Origin: Pseudomonadota bacterium
GTDB taxonomy: Bacteria; Pseudomonadota; Alphaproteobacteria; Rhizobiales; Xanthobacteraceae
Direction of reading: 5' to 3'
DNA: 10,421 nucleotides
Assembly: GCA_023404675.1 (NCBI GenBank)
Contig: JAEYAW010000008.1
Coordinates: 1-10,421, forward strand
A model generated the notes under the pieces. It saw nothing but the letters and a program-made list of their open reading frames with translations, was not told the DNA's origin and did not search any database. Shown here in pieces: positions 1 through 7,352 of the stretch. The position numbers and the translations under genes are program-made. Positions within the stretch are counted from its first letter, which is position 1, and each line of letters opens with the position of its first letter.

Positions 1-349
1 TGATGAACTTGCGGGCGATCGCAAGCAACGCGATGAGGACGATGGTTCGCACCTGCAGAATTCCGAACCTGCGCTCAGTCGCCACCAGTAGCGACCGTTT
101 GAACTCCAGCGCGATCACCACGGTGAAAATCATGCCGAAGACGACTTGGAACGTGCTGTAATCGAGCGTATCGAGCGCGCCCAAAACCAGTCGGTTCAGC
201 ACCTCGCGCAGGAGCGCCCATACAGATGCCACCACGACCACGGCGATGATGGCGCTGAGCAGGAAGATGACGACCTGCTCGAATTTCTCGTAGAGCGTCA
301 TTGCCGACCATTGTTCGCGGGTCAAACCGGGCGGTCTGTCGCGTTCCAT
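1..349 (-). CDS. psiE: PsiE-family inner-membrane protein, C-terminus cut off by the window edge
   Basis: The frame is open from an ATG at 349-347 to the left edge, giving 116 residues with no stop. A GAGGAGAG ribosome binding site (complement of 356-363) lies six bases upstream. The protein starts with a short charged stretch, MERDRPPGLTREQW. Hydrophobic segments follow at about residues 26-45, 73-85 and 100-114, with the motif IALEFKRS near residues 82-89 and an RKF ending near 113-115. This layout and the LEFKRS motif are typical of PsiE (phosphate-starvation-inducible protein E), whose biochemical role is unknown. PsiE homologues are standard passengers of tLST/LHR heat-resistance islands, which matches the sHSP genes just upstream on the same strand. 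It is probably the fourth gene of that leftward operon, but 128 bp and a strong hairpin separate it from the third sHSP gene, so its expression may be adjusted separately. Confidence 0.82.
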   Translation of the reverse strand, partial: MERDRPPGLTREQWSAMTLYEKFEQVVIFLLSAIIAVVVVASVWALLREVLNRLVLGALDTLDYSTFQVVFGMIFTVVIALEFKRSLLVATERRFGILQVRTIVLIALLAIARKFI

Positions 350-370
350 TGCGATCTCTCCTCAAACATG

Positions 371-399
371 GCCCCCGGGGAACCGGGTTCCCCGGGGGC
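371..399. repeat. Perfect 14-bp inverted repeat between the third sHSP gene and psiE
   Basis: The left arm GCCCCCGGGGAACC (371-384) is the exact reverse complement of 386-399, with one base between. As RNA it would fold into a stem of about 13 bp closed by a three-base loop. It lies seven bases upstream of the psiE ribosome binding site on the minus strand. No T-run follows on either strand, so a classical intrinsic terminator is doubtful. An mRNA-stabilising or processing hairpin, or a partial terminator reducing psiE expression relative to the sHSPs, is at least as likely. Confidence 0.7.
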
Positions 400-477
400 T
401 TCGGCATCTGTATCACACCTGAAATCACGTGGATCGAGGATGCATGTCAGGCGTCGGCGACTACTCGATCACGCGGA

Positions 478-969
478 TCAGCCGTTCTTGACCTCGATGC
501 GCTTGACCTTCGCCTGTGCCTCCGGTGTCTGGGGAAGCTTGATGGTCAGCACGCCGTTCTTGAAGGATGCCTGCGCCTTTTCGCCATCCACACCTGGGGG
601 CAGCGGAATGGTCCGGTAAATCGCGCCGTAGCTGCGCTCGGAGAGATAGTATCCCTTTTTCTCCTCCTGGCGCTCGATCCTCTTTTCGCCTTTCACGGTC
701 AGCATGTCGTCGTTGACCGTGACCTCGATGTCCTTCATCTCCATGCCAGGCAACTCGATCGACACTTCGATCGCGTTGTCGGTCTCGACCATGTCGGATC
801 TTGCTTCGCCGCTTCCCCATGGCCAGTCAAAATTCCCAACACGATTCCAGAAGTTTTCGAACACATGGTTCATCTCGCGCTGGAGCGTCGCGATCGGGTT
901 GTCCTCGCTGCTCTTGGCATCCGGCGCGTTGTCCTTGCGCGCCCAGGGAATGAGGTCCTTGATCTGCAT
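478..969 (-). CDS. Small heat shock protein, Hsp20/alpha-crystallin family (third of three)
   Basis: This 163-residue protein is an ATP-independent holdase that would bind unfolding cytosolic proteins and pass them to Hsp70/Hsp100 machines. The N-terminal arm, about residues 1-58, is rich in Trp and Phe (FENFWNRVGNFDWPWG), as expected for substrate binding. The alpha-crystallin domain spans about 59-147 and ends in the family signature A134-x-x-x-N-G-V-L141. The C-terminal tail carries an I-x-V anchor (RIEVKNG, residues 157-163) that normally supports oligomer assembly. The ATG is supported by an AAGGAGA site just upstream. The gap to the preceding sHSP gene is about 20 bp, so the two are almost certainly cotranscribed. 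It has the longest N-terminal arm of the three, so it may form a different oligomer or prefer different clients; that is inference. Confidence 0.93.
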   Translation of the reverse strand: MQIKDLIPWARKDNAPDAKSSEDNPIATLQREMNHVFENFWNRVGNFDWPWGSGEARSDMVETDNAIEVSIELPGMEMKDIEVTVNDDMLTVKGEKRIERQEEKKGYYLSERSYGAIYRTIPLPPGVDGEKAQASFKNGVLTIKLPQTPEAQAKVKRIEVKNG

Positions 970-989
970 GATATGGTCTCCTTCGGTTC

Positions 990-1388
990 TCAGGCGCCCT
1001 TGACGGCGATCCTTTTCGGTTGCGACTCAGCGGCTCGAGGGAGGGTCACGGTAAGAACGCCCCCGTGCATTTCAGCCTCGATCCTGTCAGGGTCGAAGTC
1101 TTCGGAAAGCATGAAGGCCCGCTCGAAATCGCCCTCGCCATATTCGGCATAGGACAGTTGCAGGTTCTCGGGCTGCATGGGTTCGACCCTGCCGCGGATC
1201 GTCAGCACGCGGTTTTCGAGCGTGATATCCACATGGTCGGGGCCGACGCCGGGCATCTCGAGCATCATGGAGACGCCCTGATCGGTCTCGATGATATCGG
1301 TCAGCGGGCGATAGATGCGGCCGCCTCCAGTGGTCTCAGGCGCGTCCGTCACCGTTTTCTCTGTGGCTTGCGTAATGTCGGTGCTCAT
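990..1388 (-). CDS. Small heat shock protein, Hsp20/alpha-crystallin family (second of three)
   Basis: The product is 132 residues from the ATG at 1388, which has a GAGGAA site about 10 bases upstream. An in-frame GTG at 1406 would add six residues and overlap the stop of the previous gene, but its ribosome binding site is poorer. The N-terminal arm is short, polar and Thr-rich (residues 1-27), without the aromatic residues of the other two. The alpha-crystallin domain covers about 28-118 and contains A105-x-x-x-G-G-V-L112. A C-terminal I-x-V motif (RIAVKGA, 126-132) is present. The short polar arm suggests a smaller assembly or an accessory partner of its neighbours. It sits 14 bp after the first sHSP gene, in the same leftward operon. 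Family assignment is firm; the individual role is not known. Confidence 0.92.
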   Translation of the reverse strand: MSTDITQATEKTVTDAPETTGGGRIYRPLTDIIETDQGVSMMLEMPGVGPDHVDITLENRVLTIRGRVEPMQPENLQLSYAEYGEGDFERAFMLSEDFDPDRIEAEMHGGVLTVTLPRAAESQPKRIAVKGA

Positions 1389-1402
1389 CTTTCCAGTTCC
1401 TC

Positions 1403-1831
1403 TCACGCTGCCTTGATCTCGATCTTCTTTGGCCGTGTCTCCTCGGGCCGGGCAATGACAATCTTCAACACGCCGTTGACCATCCTTGCCTCGACCAGGT
1501 CATCGGAGGCTGCGAACGGAATGCGAATGGCGCGCGAGAATTTGCCATAGGCGCGCTCGTTGCGGTGCCACCGCGCACCCTCCGGGACTTCTGGAGCCTT
1601 GCGTTCGCCGGAAAGCGTCAGAACGTTGTCATTAACGGAAATCTCGATATCGCCCGGCTCGATCCCGGGCAGTTCGGCGGTGATGGCGATGGCATCCGGA
1701 CCCTGCCAGACATTCATCGCCGGGAATGCCGCGCGAGACGTTGGCGGCCTGAAGCCGCTCTCAAGATCGCGCATCATGGAGCGCATGAGCGCGAAGGGAT
1801 CGTTGCGGCGGATTCGTGTTGGATAGAGCAT
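1403..1831 (-). CDS. Small heat shock protein, Hsp20/alpha-crystallin family (first of three)
   Basis: The start is taken at the ATG at 1831, giving 142 residues, because a strong AGGAGGT site (complement of 1837-1843) lies five bases upstream. A longer reading from 1858 would place that site inside the coding region. The N-terminal arm (MLYPTRIRRNDPFALMRSMM, residues 1-20) is of the common bacterial Hsp20 type. The alpha-crystallin domain spans about 39-130, with signature A115-x-x-x-N-G-V-L122. The C-terminal anchor is I-x-I (KKIEIKAA, residues 135-142). It is the first gene of the leftward unit and is read from the divergent control region shared with the MarR gene. It should act as a cytosolic holdase during heat or oxidative stress. 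Confidence 0.93.
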   Translation of the reverse strand: MLYPTRIRRNDPFALMRSMMRDLESGFRPPTSRAAFPAMNVWQGPDAIAITAELPGIEPGDIEISVNDNVLTLSGERKAPEVPEGARWHRNERAYGKFSRAIRIPFAASDDLVEARMVNGVLKIVIARPEETRPKKIEIKAA

Positions 1832-1918
1832 TGCTGACCTCCTGAAGCTGAAGCGCAACGCCGATCAAGCCGTGCGCGCGGTTCTTGCGGAGGCTCGCGC
1901 CGGCAGGCTCTCGGGCAT
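1832..1918 (-). promoter_or_regulatory. 5' leader of the sHSP operon, possible heat-sensing structure
   Basis: If transcription starts near 1918, the first sHSP mRNA has a leader of nearly 90 bases. The Shine-Dalgarno AGGAGG (complement of 1838-1843) can pair with a CCTCC in the leader (complement of 1889-1893), and the intervening RNA is GC-rich. Bacterial sHSP mRNAs often mask this site in ROSE or fourU thermometers. No canonical fourU is seen and the pairing found is only about five base pairs, so this is a weak proposal. Confidence 0.2.
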
Positions 1919-1925
1919 CTTCAAT

Positions 1926-1952
1926 CCTATGCGCAGCGGGATATGATGCAAG
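1926..1952 (-). promoter_or_regulatory. Candidate heat-shock (RpoH-like) promoter for the leftward sHSP genes
   Basis: On the minus strand CTTGCA (complement of 1947-1952) is followed, after 15 bases, by CATAGG (complement of 1926-1931), preceded by GCG. This resembles the sigma-32 pattern CTTGAA followed by CCCCATnT, with an imperfect -10 part. The -35 part lies inside the left half of the palindrome at 1947-1969, so a bound repressor would block it. No better sigma-70 promoter was found in the gap by eye. Confidence 0.35.
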
Positions 1953-1969
1953 CAAAATTTATGCTGGCA
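1947..1969. promoter_or_regulatory. 23-bp pseudo-palindrome, likely MarR-family operator
   Basis: The half sites read TGC-a-AGCA (1947-1954) and TGCT-g-GCA (1962-1969), mirrored around an AT-rich centre at 1958. Nine of eleven base pairs are symmetric. The length and AT centre fit a winged-helix dimer, and the site lies between the MarR gene and the sHSP operon. It overlaps the -35 elements proposed for both divergent promoters, so one bound dimer could repress both directions. The assignment to this regulator is inference from position. Confidence 0.55.
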
Positions 1970-1992
1970 AACCAAGCGTCCGCACGTATGAT
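1964..1992 (+). promoter_or_regulatory. Sigma-70-like promoter for marR-ftsH-clpK
   Basis: CTGGCA (1964-1969; four of six matches to TTGACA) is separated by exactly 17 bases from TATGAT (1987-1992; five of six matches to TATAAT). Transcription would start near 1999, leaving a leader of about 26 bases before the MarR ATG at 2025. The -35 element is the right end of the 23-bp palindrome, which suggests autoregulation by the first gene of the transcript. Confidence 0.55.
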
Positions 1993-2024
1993 GATCGTTG
2001 TCACATAGAACTGGAGGACCACCG

Positions 2025-2453
2025 ATGATCTCATCCGGACAGGCTCTGATCGGCACGACGATCCACCGGGTCGCTCAGCTCATCCAGCAGCGCATCGACG
2101 ACGAGATCCGCGACAGCGGGCTCACACGCCTGTCCTGGATGGCTGCTGCTCATGTTGCCGACGCGGATGGCCTCACGATCGGCGACCTGGCGGCCCGGCT
2201 GGAGGTCGGTAACGCGACGGCCAGCCAACTGGTGGATCGCATGGTGCGTGGCGGCTGGGTCGAGCGATCGCCTTCACCGGACGACCGGCGATCGCAGATC
2301 GTCACGATAACGGCGAAGTCGAGATCTACCATACGGGACATCGAGCCGCGGCAGCTGCTGCTGGAAGATGAGATCTTGCGGGATCTGTCGCCCGAAGAGA
2401 GACGCGTTCTGTTTGTGCTTCTGGAGCGCATACGTGCGCGGCTGTCACGCTAG
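2025..2453 (+). CDS. MarR-family winged-helix transcriptional regulator
   Basis: The product is 142 residues from the ATG at 2025, preceded by a GGAGG site at 2012-2016. A longer frame from a TTG at 1998 would begin at the transcription start and lacks such a site. A helical dimerisation segment occupies residues 5-30. The winged helix-turn-helix spans about 35-98: helix LTIGDLAARLEVG (50-62), recognition helix NATASQLVDRMVR (63-75), and a wing carrying the family's DDRR motif (86-89). A long C-terminal dimerisation helix pair follows (103-142). There is no cysteine in the protein, so thiol oxidation cannot be its signal; a ligand or temperature would have to be the cue. It stands divergent to the sHSP operon and 16 bp ahead of ftsH. 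It probably represses both directions through the palindrome at 1947-1969. Confidence 0.9.
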   Translation: MISSGQALIGTTIHRVAQLIQQRIDDEIRDSGLTRLSWMAAAHVADADGLTIGDLAARLEVGNATASQLVDRMVRGGWVERSPSPDDRRSQIVTITAKSRSTIRDIEPRQLLLEDEILRDLSPEERRVLFVLLERIRARLSR

Positions 2454-2469
2454 AGGGAGACAGCCTGCC

Positions 2470-4302
2470 ATGGAGAAAAGGACCGAATACAACATCTGGT
2501 ACTGGGTCGCGGCATTTGTGGCTGTGATCCTTATCCAGAACCTGATCGCCAGCTGGCAGTCCGTCGCACCGATCAGTTACAGCCAGTTCGAAAAGTATCT
2601 CAATGACGGCAAGATCGCCTCCGTCGCAGTCGGAGCAGATACGATAACCGGCAGCTTCACAGAACCGGTCGATGGCAAGAGGCAGTTCGTCACGACCGTC
2701 GTGAACCCCGCCATCCTCGAGCGGATCGACCGGGCCGGCGTCGAGATCACGGGCGTTCCGCAGAACACCCTGTTCGGCACGTTGATCTCGTGGGTGGCGC
2801 CGGCGCTCGTGTTCTTCGCCATCTGGATGTTCCTGTTCCGCCGCTTTGCCGACAAGCAGGGTTTCGGCGGGTTCATGCAGGTCGGCCGCAGCAAGGCCAA
2901 GGTCTACATGGAGAAGGAGACCGGCGTCAGTTTTGCCGACGTCGCCGGCGTGGACGAGGCCAAGGCCGAACTCGAGGAAGTCGTCGCGTTCTTGAAGAAC
3001 CCGGCGGAATACGGAAAGCTCGGCGCGCGCATTCCCAAGGGCATCCTGCTGGTCGGGCCGCCGGGGACGGGCAAGACGCTGCTCGCCCGCGCGGTGGCCG
3101 GAGAGGCGGGCGTCGCCTTCTTCTCGATTTCCGGCTCGGAATTCGTCGAGATGTTCGTGGGCGTCGGCGCCGCGCGCGTCCGCGACCTGTTCGAGCAGGC
3201 GCGCAAGGCGGCTCCCGCGATCATCTTCATCGACGAGCTCGATGCCCTCGGTCGCGCGCGCTCGGCAGGCCAGATCGCCGGCGGACATGACGAACGCGAG
3301 CAGACGCTCAACCAGCTTCTGACCGAGCTCGACGGCTTCGACCCGTCGGTCGGCATCGTGCTCCTGGCCGCGACCAACCGGCCCGAGATCCTCGACCCTG
3401 CGCTTCTCCGCGCGGGCCGGTTCGACCGGCAGGTTCTGGTGGACCGGCCCGACAAGAAGGGCCGCGTGCAGATTCTCGGCGTGCACATGAAGAAGGTGAA
3501 GCTCGCCCCGGACGTCGATGCCGAGAAGGTGGCGGCACTGACGCCGGGCTTTTCGGGCGCTGATCTCGCCAATCTGGTCAACGAGGCGGCGCTGCTCGCC
3601 ACACGCCGCAAGGCCGATGCGGTGACGATGGACGACTTCAACAATGCCGTGGAACGCATTATCGCCGGGTTGGAGAAGAAGAACCGCGTTCTGAACCCGC
3701 GCGAACGCGAGATCGTCGCGCATCACGAAATGGGGCACGCGCTGGTGGCGATGGCCCTGCCAGGCGTCGATCCCGTGCACAAGGTCTCGATCATCCCCCG
3801 CGGCATTGGCGCGCTTGGCTATACTATCCAGCGGCCGACCGAGGACCGCTTCCTGATGACGCGCGAGGAGCTCGAGAACAAGATCGCGGTGCTGTTGGGC
3901 GGACGGGCGGCGGAAAAGCTCGTCTATAACCATCTCTCGACCGGCGCGGCGGACGATCTGGTGAAGGCCACCGACATCGCCCGTGCCATGATCGCGCGCT
4001 ATGGCATGGATCCCGATCTCGGCAATGTCAGCTACGACAGCGAACGCCCGGGCTTCCTCGGGACCGGCGATCAGGCGTCCTGGCTCAACCGACGCTACAG
4101 CGAGGCGACGGCCGAGCGCATGGACCAGAAGGTGCGCGAGGTCGTGGATGGCGTCTTCAAGCGCACGCTGGCGCTTCTTGAAAGCAACCGAGGTCTTCTC
4201 GAGCAGTCTGCACGCGATCTCTTGCAACGAGAAACGCTGGATGAGACCGAACTGAAGGAAATCGGCCTCAAGGTGAAAAGAACGGAAGCGGTTGCGGCAT
4301 GA
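2470..4302 (+). CDS. ftsH: ATP-dependent zinc metalloprotease FtsH (island-type paralogue)
   Basis: The start is the ATG at 2470 (610 residues), with a GGGAGA site upstream; in-frame codons further upstream lie inside the MarR gene. FtsH is a hexameric inner-membrane protease that unfolds and degrades damaged membrane and cytosolic proteins. The first membrane helix is at about residues 9-28, a periplasmic domain at 29-104 and the second helix at 105-125. The AAA+ module has Walker A GPPGTGKT (196-203), pore motif FVEM (225-228), Walker B IIFIDE (251-256) and the second region of homology ATNRPEILDPALLRAGRFDR (301-320). The zinc site HEMGH is at 419-423, with a likely third ligand Asp in GAADD (492-496). 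All catalytic elements are intact. At 610 residues it is a little shorter than the housekeeping enzyme. Its position beside clpK and sHSP genes marks it as the extra FtsH copy of tLST-type islands rather than the essential chromosomal one. Confidence 0.96.
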   Translation: MEKRTEYNIWYWVAAFVAVILIQNLIASWQSVAPISYSQFEKYLNDGKIASVAVGADTITGSFTEPVDGKRQFVTTVVNPAILERIDRAGVEITGVPQNTLFGTLISWVAPALVFFAIWMFLFRRFADKQGFGGFMQVGRSKAKVYMEKETGVSFADVAGVDEAKAELEEVVAFLKNPAEYGKLGARIPKGILLVGPPGTGKTLLARAVAGEAGVAFFSISGSEFVEMFVGVGAARVRDLFEQARKAAPAIIFIDELDALGRARSAGQIAGGHDEREQTLNQLLTELDGFDPSVGIVLLAATNRPEILDPALLRAGRFDRQVLVDRPDKKGRVQILGVHMKKVKLAPDVDAEKVAALTPGFSGADLANLVNEAALLATRRKADAVTMDDFNNAVERIIAGLEKKNRVLNPREREIVAHHEMGHALVAMALPGVDPVHKVSIIPRGIGALGYTIQRPTEDRFLMTREELENKIAVLLGGRAAEKLVYNHLSTGAADDLVKATDIARAMIARYGMDPDLGNVSYDSERPGFLGTGDQASWLNRRYSEATAERMDQKVREVVDGVFKRTLALLESNRGLLEQSARDLLQRETLDETELKEIGLKVKRTEAVAA

Positions 4303-4363
4303 CGTCTTTAGCGGCGCGGATGGCGCGAACAAATCGAACTGGATGAGCGAAGGGAGAACACAA

Positions 4364-7279
4364 ATGGCAAACGGTAAGTGCGACATGTGCGGCCGCCCGG
4401 CGACGGCCCGCGTCCGGGCCTCGGTCAACGGCCGCGTGCAGGACATGGAACTGTGCGATCAGCATTATCGCGAGATGGTGCGCCGGTCTGGCCGCAGCGC
4501 GTCGCCGCTCGAATCGCTCTTTGGAAGGCACTCGCTGCTCGACGAGTTCTTCGGCGACAGCGGATTCGGAAGCCTCTTCGGCGACAGCCCGTTGGCGGGA
4601 AGCGCGCTCGGGTCTGCGGGCGGCCACGATGCCGTTGACGCAACCTTCGACGATGCCGCCCCCCGGCGCGGCGTCCGTCGCGGCGGGGGCGGACGGACAA
4701 TCGCCGACAGGCTGAGCGAGCAGGGCAACAAGCTTTTGCAGGAAGCGGCGCAAAAGGCCGGAGAGTTCGGGCGTAGCGAAGTCGATACCGAACATCTGCT
4801 TCTGGCCCTAACTGCTTCCGAGGTCGTCAAGACCATCCTCGAGCAATTCAAGGTCGATGTGGACGATCTGCGTCGACAGATCGAGACAGAGGCAAAGCGC
4901 GGCGATGCCAAGCCGCAAGGCGAGATCGGCGTCAGTCCGCGCCTCAAGGACGCGCTGAACCGGGCCTTTATCGCCTCGAACGAGTTGGGCCACTCCTATG
5001 TTGGCCCTGAGCACTTGGTGATCGGCCTCGCCGAAGAGGGTGAGGGTCTCGCCGCGTCGATCCTCCGCAAATACGGATTGACACCGCAGGCGCTGCGCCA
5101 GCAGGTGACGAAGGTCGTCGGCAAGGGCGCCGAGGAAGGCCGCGTGGAGGCCCCCTCCAGCACGCCCGATCTCGACCAATACAGTCGTGACCTGACCAAA
5201 CTCGCCCGCGAGGGCAAGCTCGACCCCGTCATCGGCCGCGCTCGAGAGATCGAGACGACGATCGAAGTGCTGGCCCGGCGCAAGAAGAACAATCCCGTCC
5301 TGATCGGCGAGCCCGGCGTGGGCAAGACCGCAATCGTCGAGGGGCTGGCGCAGCGGATCGTCGCTGGCGAGGTGCCCGAGGCGTTGCGCGACAAGCGGTT
5401 GGTAGAGCTCAACATCAACTCTATGGTCGCCGGGTCGAAATATCGCGGCGAGTTCGAGGAACGAGTCCAGAAGATCCTCAAGGAGATCACCGAGGAGAAG
5501 GACAGCCTGATCCTGTTCATCGACGAGATTCACACGATTGTGGGCGCGGGCCAGGGCGGCGGTGAAGGCGGGCTCGACATCGCCAACACCTTCAAGCCGG
5601 CGCTGGCGCGAGGCGAGTTGAACCTGATCGGTGCCACGACTCTCAACGAGTATCAAAAATATATCGAAAAGGACGCCGCGCTCGAACGCCGCTTCCAACC
5701 GGTCTACGTTGACGAACCGACGGTCGCGCAGACGATCATGATCCTGCGCGGTCTGCGTGATACGCTGGAGGCCCATCACAAGGTTACGATCACAGACGAA
5801 GCTATCGTCGCGGCGGCAGAGCTTTCGGACAGGTATATCACCGGCCGCTTCATGCCCGACAAGGCGATCGATCTCATCGATCAGGCCGCCGCGCGCGTGA
5901 AGATCAGCGCCACCGCGCGCCCGGTTGACGTGCAGGAGCTCGATGCCGAGGTCCAACAGATCAAGCGCGAGCAGGATTACGCCGCGGCCCGCAAGCAGTT
6001 CGACCGGGCGGCGGAACTCAAGAGAGAGCTGGAAACCAAGCAGAAGGAACTGAACGAGCTACTGGAAGTCTGGAAACGCGACCAGGCATCGGCCACGGCC
6101 GAAGTGCGCGTCGACCATGTCGCCCAGATCGTCTCGAAGATCACTGGTGTTCCGGTCACGGAGCTGACCACCGAGGAGAAGGACAAGCTCCTCAAGCTCG
6201 AGGAGAAGTTGCACGAGCGCGTGATTGGCCAGGAAGAAGCGATCCGAGCCGTGGCCGACGCGGTGCGCCTGGCGCGTGCGGGTTTGCGCGAAGGACGCGG
6301 CCCGACCGCGACCTTCCTGTTCCTCGGCCCGACAGGCGTTGGTAAGACGGAACTGGCCAAGACGCTCGCCGAGGTTATCTTCGGCGATCAAGACGCGATG
6401 ATCCGTATAGACATGTCGGAATATGGCGAGCGGCACTCCGTTGCCCGGCTTGTCGGGGCGCCTCCGGGTTATGTCGGCTATGACGAGGGCGGCCAGCTGA
6501 CCGAGAAGGTCCGCCGCCGCCCCTATTCGGTCGTGCTCCTCGACGAAATCGAGAAGGCGCATCCGGATGTCTACAACATCCTGCTTCAGGTGTTCGACGA
6601 CGGCCGCCTGACAGATGGCAAGGGCCGCGTGGTGGACTTCACCAACACCATTATCATCGCCACCTCGAACCTCGGTTCCGACATCATCCAGCGCAACCTC
6701 AAAAAGCGCGGGACGCAGGAGTTCGACGAGGTGAAGCAGAAGGCCGAACTTATGGAGGTGCTGCGCGGACATTTCCGGCCCGAGTTCATCAACCGGATCG
6801 ACGAGATCATCGTGTTCCATTCGCTGAATCATGCCGAGATCCGCCAGATCGTTGAGTTGCAGCTGAACCGGGTGAAACGCACGGCCCTGACCCAAGGCGT
6901 CGAACTCGAATTCGACGTGAGTGTCGTGGATCACTTCGGCGCGGTCGGCTTCCGCCCCGAATTCGGCGCTCGCGAGTTGCGGCGACTGATCCGCTCGCAA
7001 CTCGAGACCGAGCTCGCTCGCGAGATCCTCTCGGGACGTATCGCGGACGGCGACAAGGTACGCGTTGCCTGGTCGGCGGACGAGCAGAAGGTGGTCTTCG
7101 AGAAGCTCGAAAGGGCTAAGGCTGCCGATGCGTCGAGCGAGGACGCCGACGAGTCGAAAGGCGCCCCAGGCCAAAAGGGCAAGCGAAAGTCGGCGAACAG
7201 AGAACACAAGCCAAGTGCAGATGAGTCCGACAAGAAGTCACTGAAGAGCTCGTCTGGCGAACAAAAGCCGTCCGCCTGA
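4364..7279 (+). CDS. clpK: ClpK/ClpG-type Hsp100 AAA+ disaggregase
   Basis: The start is the ATG at 4364 (971 residues), with AGGGAG seven bases upstream; an earlier in-frame ATG at 4343 is less well placed. The N-terminal extension has a CDMC (6-9) and CDQH (31-34) pair, a probable zinc site, then a Gly/Ser/Phe-rich linker. A Clp N-domain double repeat covers about 112-255. AAA-1 has Walker A GEPGVGKT (315-322), Walker B ILFIDE (383-388) and pore loop KYRG (359-362). A short coiled middle domain spans about 525-575. AAA-2 has Walker A GPTGVGKT (655-662), pore motif GYVG (702-705) and Walker B VVLLDE (723-728). The Lys/Ser-rich tail at 917-971 looks disordered. I see no [IL]G[FL] ClpP-docking loop at about 770-790, so it should act as a stand-alone disaggregase, as reported for ClpG of P. 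aeruginosa clone C and ClpK of Klebsiella. It sits about 60 bp after ftsH in the same transcript. Confidence 0.94.
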   Translation: MANGKCDMCGRPATARVRASVNGRVQDMELCDQHYREMVRRSGRSASPLESLFGRHSLLDEFFGDSGFGSLFGDSPLAGSALGSAGGHDAVDATFDDAAPRRGVRRGGGGRTIADRLSEQGNKLLQEAAQKAGEFGRSEVDTEHLLLALTASEVVKTILEQFKVDVDDLRRQIETEAKRGDAKPQGEIGVSPRLKDALNRAFIASNELGHSYVGPEHLVIGLAEEGEGLAASILRKYGLTPQALRQQVTKVVGKGAEEGRVEAPSSTPDLDQYSRDLTKLAREGKLDPVIGRAREIETTIEVLARRKKNNPVLIGEPGVGKTAIVEGLAQRIVAGEVPEALRDKRLVELNINSMVAGSKYRGEFEERVQKILKEITEEKDSLILFIDEIHTIVGAGQGGGEGGLDIANTFKPALARGELNLIGATTLNEYQKYIEKDAALERRFQPVYVDEPTVAQTIMILRGLRDTLEAHHKVTITDEAIVAAAELSDRYITGRFMPDKAIDLIDQAAARVKISATARPVDVQELDAEVQQIKREQDYAAARKQFDRAAELKRELETKQKELNELLEVWKRDQASATAEVRVDHVAQIVSKITGVPVTELTTEEKDKLLKLEEKLHERVIGQEEAIRAVADAVRLARAGLREGRGPTATFLFLGPTGVGKTELAKTLAEVIFGDQDAMIRIDMSEYGERHSVARLVGAPPGYVGYDEGGQLTEKVRRRPYSVVLLDEIEKAHPDVYNILLQVFDDGRLTDGKGRVVDFTNTIIIATSNLGSDIIQRNLKKRGTQEFDEVKQKAELMEVLRGHFRPEFINRIDEIIVFHSLNHAEIRQIVELQLNRVKRTALTQGVELEFDVSVVDHFGAVGFRPEFGARELRRLIRSQLETELAREILSGRIADGDKVRVAWSADEQKVVFEKLERAKAADASSEDADESKGAPGQKGKRKSANREHKPSADESDKKSLKSSSGEQKPSA

Positions 7280-7289
7280 AACGAGCGTC

Positions 7290-7328
7290 CCGGCCGGACA
7301 CGGGCCACATCGACCATCTCCGGCCGGA
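7290..7328. repeat. Short CCGGCCGGAC direct repeats in the clpK to HPF-sigma gap
   Basis: The 73-bp gap between clpK and the next gene contains CCGGCCGGAC twice, starting at 7290 and 7320. Each copy is built around the self-complementary CCGGCCGG core. CCCG (7289-7292) can also pair with CGGG (7301-7304) in a weak hairpin. No T-run is present, so a terminator is not supported. The repeats could be chance in GC-rich DNA or a protein-binding pair 30 bases apart. Confidence 0.3.
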
Positions 7329-7352
7329 CCTCCAACGCAAAAGTCAGCGAAA

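Noticed and set aside
371..399. Intrinsic transcription terminator after the third sHSP gene
   Set aside because: The stem is excellent but no T-run follows on either strand, so it is reported as an inverted repeat only.
75..428. A 117-codon minus-strand frame over the psiE region
   Set aside because: It is in a different frame from the PsiE-family protein, which has membrane helices, the LEFKRS motif and a good ribosome binding site; this one is Arg-rich and spans the hairpin.
301..1152. A 283-codon plus-strand open frame across the sHSP genes
   Set aside because: It lies opposite two sHSP genes that have the alpha-crystallin signature, and its residues match nothing known.
2326..4446. A 706-codon open frame on the minus strand opposite ftsH
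   Set aside because: It mirrors a complete, well-conserved ftsH with every catalytic motif on the plus strand. The long frame comes from GC-rich third positions and its translation shows Arg/Leu/Ala/His-rich low-complexity composition and no domain.
4808..7207. Long minus-strand open frames (382 codons each) opposite clpK
   Set aside because: They are antisense shadows of a clear double-AAA+ protein, with no ribosome binding sites I could see and no recognisable motifs.
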